Below are positions 6,132 to 8,565 of a DNA stretch of 8,565 nt, one piece after another. The position numbers and the translations under genes are program-made. Each line of letters starts with the position of its first letter. Position 1 is the stretch's first letter. Source of the DNA: Lysobacterales bacterium UBA5700 (GTDB lineage Bacteria; Pseudomonadota; Gammaproteobacteria; Xanthomonadales; Xanthomonadaceae); the NCBI GenBank assembly GCA_002420085.1, contig DIHI01000114.1, forward strand, positions 32,145 through 40,709, given 5' to 3'. The notes beneath the pieces were generated by a model that made no database searches, was not told the origin of the DNA, and saw only the letters and a program-made list of their open reading frames with translations.

Positions 6132-6500
6132 CTGGCGCAGCGAAACCGGAAGATGACGCCGGAAGAATATCTCGCGTATGAGCAGGAGAGCGAGATGCGC
6201 CACGATTGCCGGGATGGCGTCGTCTATGCGCTGGCGGGCGAGAGCGAGCGGCGCAGCCGTTTGCGCGAGATCGAGAGCCTGTCCGATTCTCTTTTCGTTT
6301 CGCAGCGTCGTCCGTATGTCGAGCATTTCGTTCGCCAGGCGGGGTTTTCCCGGGGATTCTCGGCGATGTCGGATCTGAGTGCGAGCCTGCGCCTGACATC
6401 CATCGGCTGCGATCTGCCGCTGGCGGAGATCTGCGATGAAATCGAGTCTCCCGTGCTGCCGCTCTTTCAGGGAGCGGAGCCTGGGGACATTCCCTCGTGA
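6132..6500 (+). pseudogene. Uma2-family putative endonuclease, internally deleted remnant
   Basis: The frame encodes two recognisable ends of a Uma2-family protein (PD-(D/E)XK-like putative restriction endonuclease). The N-terminal end is MTPEEYLAYEQESEMRHDC with DGVVYALAGES, up to about position 6248. The C-terminal end runs from IESLSDSLFVSQRRPYVEHFVRQ to [13 protein letters not shown] with a DEIE tail. Uma2 proteins are normally about 180-200 residues; here only about 122 are left. The middle that should carry the catalytic core (a PDVVV-type strand and an IIEVLSPST-type strand) is absent, although both ends remain in one frame. The result is an in-frame deletion of roughly 80-100 codons and presumably no nuclease activity. 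The likely ancestral start is CTG 6132 behind AAGGAGG; the first ATG is at 6153. GAGAGCGAG occurs at 6186-6194 and again at 6240-6248, next to the junction. It could still be expressed as a short protein, but a catalytic role is not supported. Confidence 0.75.
6186..6248 (+). repeat. 9-bp direct repeat GAGAGCGAG at the Uma2 deletion junction
   Basis: GAGAGCGAG is present at 6186-6194 and 6240-6248, 54 bp apart and both in frame (encoding E-S-E). The second copy sits where N-terminal Uma2 sequence stops and C-terminal sequence begins, so short repeats may have mediated the deletion. This is compatible with chance in such GC-rich, E/S-rich coding sequence. Confidence 0.35.
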
Positions 6501-6522
6501 CGGAACCAATCCAACAGACAGC

Positions 6523-8565
6523 ATGAAACACTGGAAGCCGGCGAACTGGGCGGGGCTGATGCCGAACGGGCTGGGGCAGGTGAAGCCGAACCATTATCTG
6601 GATATGGCGAGGATCGTCTGGCAGAACCGCGATCGGTTGCCGTATGCGTGGCGGATTCTGACGCGCGGCGTGTGCGACGGGTGTGCGCTGGGGACGGCGG
6701 GGATTCACGATTTCACGATGGAGGGCGTGCATCTGTGCATGGTGCGGCTGGAGCTGATGCGGCTCAACACGATGCCGGCGCTCGATCCGGCGGGGCTGGC
6801 GGATGCGGCGGCGCTCGGGCGAAAGTCGGCGACGGAGCTGCGGGCGCTGGGGCGGTTGCCGTATCCGATGGTGCGGCGGCGCGGCGAGCCGGGGTTTGCG
6901 CGCGTCTCGTGGGACGAGGCGCTGTCGATGGCGGCCGGGCGGGCGGCGGCGGCCGCGCCGTCGCGAATGGCCTTTTATCTGACTTCGCGCGGGCTGACGA
7001 ACGAGTCGTATTATGTCGCGCAGAAGGTCGCGCGGTTTTTCGGCACGAACAATGTGGACAATTCGGCGCGCATCTGCCACGCGCCCTCGACGGTCGCGAT
7101 GAAGCAGTCGATCGGCGTGGCGGCCTCGACGGTCTCGTACAGGGACTGGATCGGCACGGACCTGCTCGTCTTCTTCGGCAGCAACACGCCGAACAATCAG
7201 CCGGTGACGACGAAGTACATCTATTACGCGAAGCAGCAGGGAACGCGGGTGGCGGTGATCAATCCGTACCGCGAGCCGGGGCTGGAGCGATACTGGGTGC
7301 CGTCGGTGGCGGAGAGCGCGCTCTTCGGGACGAAGATCGCGGACGAGTTCTTTCAGGTGCACACGGGCGGGGACCGGGCCTTCATTGCGGGCGCGCTGCG
7401 TCATCTGATCGAGCAGGGATGGACGGATGAGCGGTTCATTGCGGAGCATACGACGGGCTTTGCGGAATTGAAGGCGGCGCTGGCTGCGCACGCGTGGGAG
7501 ACGTTCGAGGCGGCGGCCGGGGCGTCGCGCGAGGAGATGCTGCGATTTGCGCGGATGCTGGCCGGGGCGAAGAGCGGGATCTTCGTCTGGTCGATGGGAA
7601 TCACGCAGCATCGGGACGGCGTGGCGAACGTGCGCGCGATCGTCGATCTGGCGCTGGCGCGCGGCTTCATCGGGCGGCCGCACAGCGGACTGGTCCCGAT
7701 TCGCGGCCATTCGGGCGTGCAGGGCGGCGCGGAGGTGGGATGCGTGCCGAATCAGTTCCCGGGCGGCGTCGCGGTCGATGACGCCGGCGCGGCGCGCATG
7801 CGGGAATTGTGGGGATTTGCGCCGCCCGCGACGCGCGGGCTCAACGCCGTCGAGATGATCGATGCGGCGCACGCGGGCCGGCTGGACTGGTTCTACATCA
7901 GCGGCGGCAATTTTCTGGAGACGCTGCCCGAGCCCGAGTATGTGCGGGAGGCGCTGGCGCGCGTTCCGGTTCGGATTCATCAGGACATCGTGCTCAGTCC
8001 GCAGATGTTCGTCGAGCCGGCTGATACGGTTCTGCTGCTGCCGGCGCAGACGCGCTACGAGCAGCGCGGCGGCGGCACGGAGACCTCGACCGAGCGGCGG
8101 ATTCTCTTCAGCCCCGAGATCCCGGGGCCGCGGGTCGGCGAGGCGCGCGCCGAATGGGAGATTCCCATGGCCATCGCCGAGCGCGCCCACCCGGCGCGGG
8201 CGGCGCAGATTCATTTCGACGACGCGCAGGCGATCCGCGACGAGATCGCGCGCGCCGTGCCCGCGTACGAGGGCATTCAGCATCTGCGAAAGACCGGCGA
8301 TCAGGTGCAGTGGGGCGGCGAGCGGCTGTGCGAAACGCGGGACGCCGCCGGGCAGAGCCGGCCCCGGTTTTCGACGACGGACGGGCGCGCCGGATTCTCG
8401 CTTCTGGTGGTCGACGCGCCGGCGCGCGACGGACGGTTGCGCCTCTCGACGCGCCGCGGCAAGCAGTTCAACAGCATGGTGTGGGAGGACGTCGATCCGC
8501 TCACCGGCGCCGCGCTGGTACTGGAGCTCCATCGCGCCGAGGACGCCGCCGCGCTCGGCGATCTT
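6523..8565 (+). CDS. FdhF/YdeP-family molybdopterin oxidoreductase, 3' end beyond the window
   Basis: ATG 6523 opens a frame that stays open to the right edge (681 residues); the family is usually 700-770, so only the C-terminal end is missing. The N terminus ([25 protein letters not shown], given here in part) is family-typical, so the start is accepted although the upstream Shine-Dalgarno sequence is weak. C51-x2-C54 ([12 protein letters not shown]) and C72 (VHLC) form the reduced N-terminal cysteine set of YdeP-like proteins. ARIC185-HAPST aligns with the active-site Sec/Cys of formate dehydrogenases (RVUHGPS), giving the likely Mo ligand. Cofactor-binding segments include [28 protein letters not shown] (near 391-402) and the C-terminal aspartate-decarboxylase-like barrel, beginning around residue 620. 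Relatives are annotated as formate-dehydrogenase-like with no proven substrate; E. coli YdeP is linked to acid resistance. There is no twin-arginine signal, so it is cytoplasmic. The upstream promoter at 6068-6096 may read through the Uma2 remnant into it. Confidence 0.9.
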   Translation, partial: MKHWKPANWAGLMPNGLGQVKPNHYLDMARIVWQNRDRLPYAWRILTRGVCDGCALGTAGIHDFTMEGVHLCMVRLELMRLNTMPALDPAGLADAAALGRKSATELRALGRLPYPMVRRRGEPGFARVSWDEALSMAAGRAAAAAPSRMAFYLTSRGLTNESYYVAQKVARFFGTNNVDNSARICHAPSTVAMKQSIGVAASTVSYRDWIGTDLLVFFGSNTPNNQPVTTKYIYYAKQQGTRVAVINPYREPGLERYWVPSVAESALFGTKIADEFFQVHTGGDRAFIAGALRHLIEQGWTDERFIAEHTTGFAELKAALAAHAWETFEAAAGASREEMLRFARMLAGAKSGIFVWSMGITQHRDGVANVRAIVDLALARGFIGRPHSGLVPIRGHSGVQGGAEVGCVPNQFPGGVAVDDAGAARMRELWGFAPPATRGLNAVEMIDAAHAGRLDWFYISGGNFLETLPEPEYVREALARVPVRIHQDIVLSPQMFVEPADTVLLLPAQTRYEQRGGGTETSTERRILFSPEIPGPRVGEARAEWEIPMAIAERAHPARAAQIHFDDAQAIRDEIARAVPAYEGIQHLRKTGDQVQWGGERLCETRDAAGQSRPRFSTTDGRAGFSLLVVDAPARDGRLRLSTRRGKQFNSMVWEDVDPLTGAALVLELHRAEDAAALGDL

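Noticed and set aside
6110..6181. Short frame starting at ATG 6110 (23 codons, MKKEAQGPGAAKPE...)
   Set aside because: It overlaps the Uma2 start in another frame, its ATG is only 7 nt after the predicted transcription start, and it has no spaced ribosome binding site. The Shine-Dalgarno of the Uma2 remnant lies inside it.
6018..6524. 168-codon minus-strand frame across the Uma2 remnant
   Set aside because: It is the antisense of a recognisable Uma2 frame, has arginine/leucine-rich composition typical of antisense frames in high-GC DNA, and shows no family motif.
5932..8532. Very long minus-strand frame (866 codons) opposite the oxidoreductase
   Set aside because: The sense strand encodes an unmistakable FdhF/YdeP protein. 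The reverse frame is arginine-rich low-complexity sequence expected from high GC.
1..8565. CRISPR array, tRNA/rRNA genes, insertion sequence
   Set aside because: No regularly spaced repeats, no tRNA-like cloverleaf or rRNA sequence, and no transposase or terminal inverted repeats were seen.

Overview
The window is high-GC bacterial chromosomal DNA. It carries six complete or partial genes of ordinary bacterial families, one three-gene accessory island of lower GC, and one broken gene. The phylum cannot be fixed from this sequence. The mix (heparinase II/III in a polysaccharide cluster, long WecA-like transferase, YkgJ protein, TIGR04255/HEPN island, Uma2 remnant, FdhF/YdeP oxidoreductase) suits a free-living Gram-negative or environmental lineage, but that is inference.

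Positions 1-3861, plus strand, form a tightly packed surface-polysaccharide operon. It starts with the 3' part of a heparinase II/III-family polysaccharide lyase. This overlaps by 10 bp a WbuB/WcaI-type GT4 glycosyltransferase, which is followed 7 bp later by a WecA/TagO-type polyprenyl-phosphate sugar-1-phosphate transferase with an unusual C-terminal cytoplasmic extension. Together they supply the priming step, an elongation step and a polymer-cleaving or modifying step of exopolysaccharide or capsule production.

Positions 3842-4261, minus strand, hold a YkgJ-type Cys-cluster protein. Its last 20 bp overlap convergently with the transferase gene. The 210-bp gap at 4262-4471 is a divergent promoter region.

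Positions 4472-6029, plus strand, hold a compact three-gene unit with its own candidate promoter: a TIGR04255-family protein, a small protein ending in an EWW-containing segment, and a HEPN-like (UPF0332-type) protein. The genes are 2 bp apart and then overlap by 1 bp. Composition is visibly less GC-rich than the flanks (22 of 60 bases are G/C at 4861-4920, against 40 of 60 at 7321-7380). The unit contains a 25-bp near-perfect palindrome and a second perfect stem-loop, both inside coding sequence. It is the best candidate here for an undescribed system, possibly of toxin-antitoxin or defence type; the function is not proven by sequence.

Positions 6068-6500 hold a near-consensus sigma70 promoter, a strong Shine-Dalgarno sequence and a Uma2-family nuclease remnant. 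Its N-terminal and C-terminal ends are joined in frame, but the catalytic middle is missing.

Positions 6523-8565, plus strand, hold a FdhF/YdeP-family molybdopterin oxidoreductase that is open at the right edge of the window. It starts 22 bp after the Uma2 remnant with no visible terminator between them.
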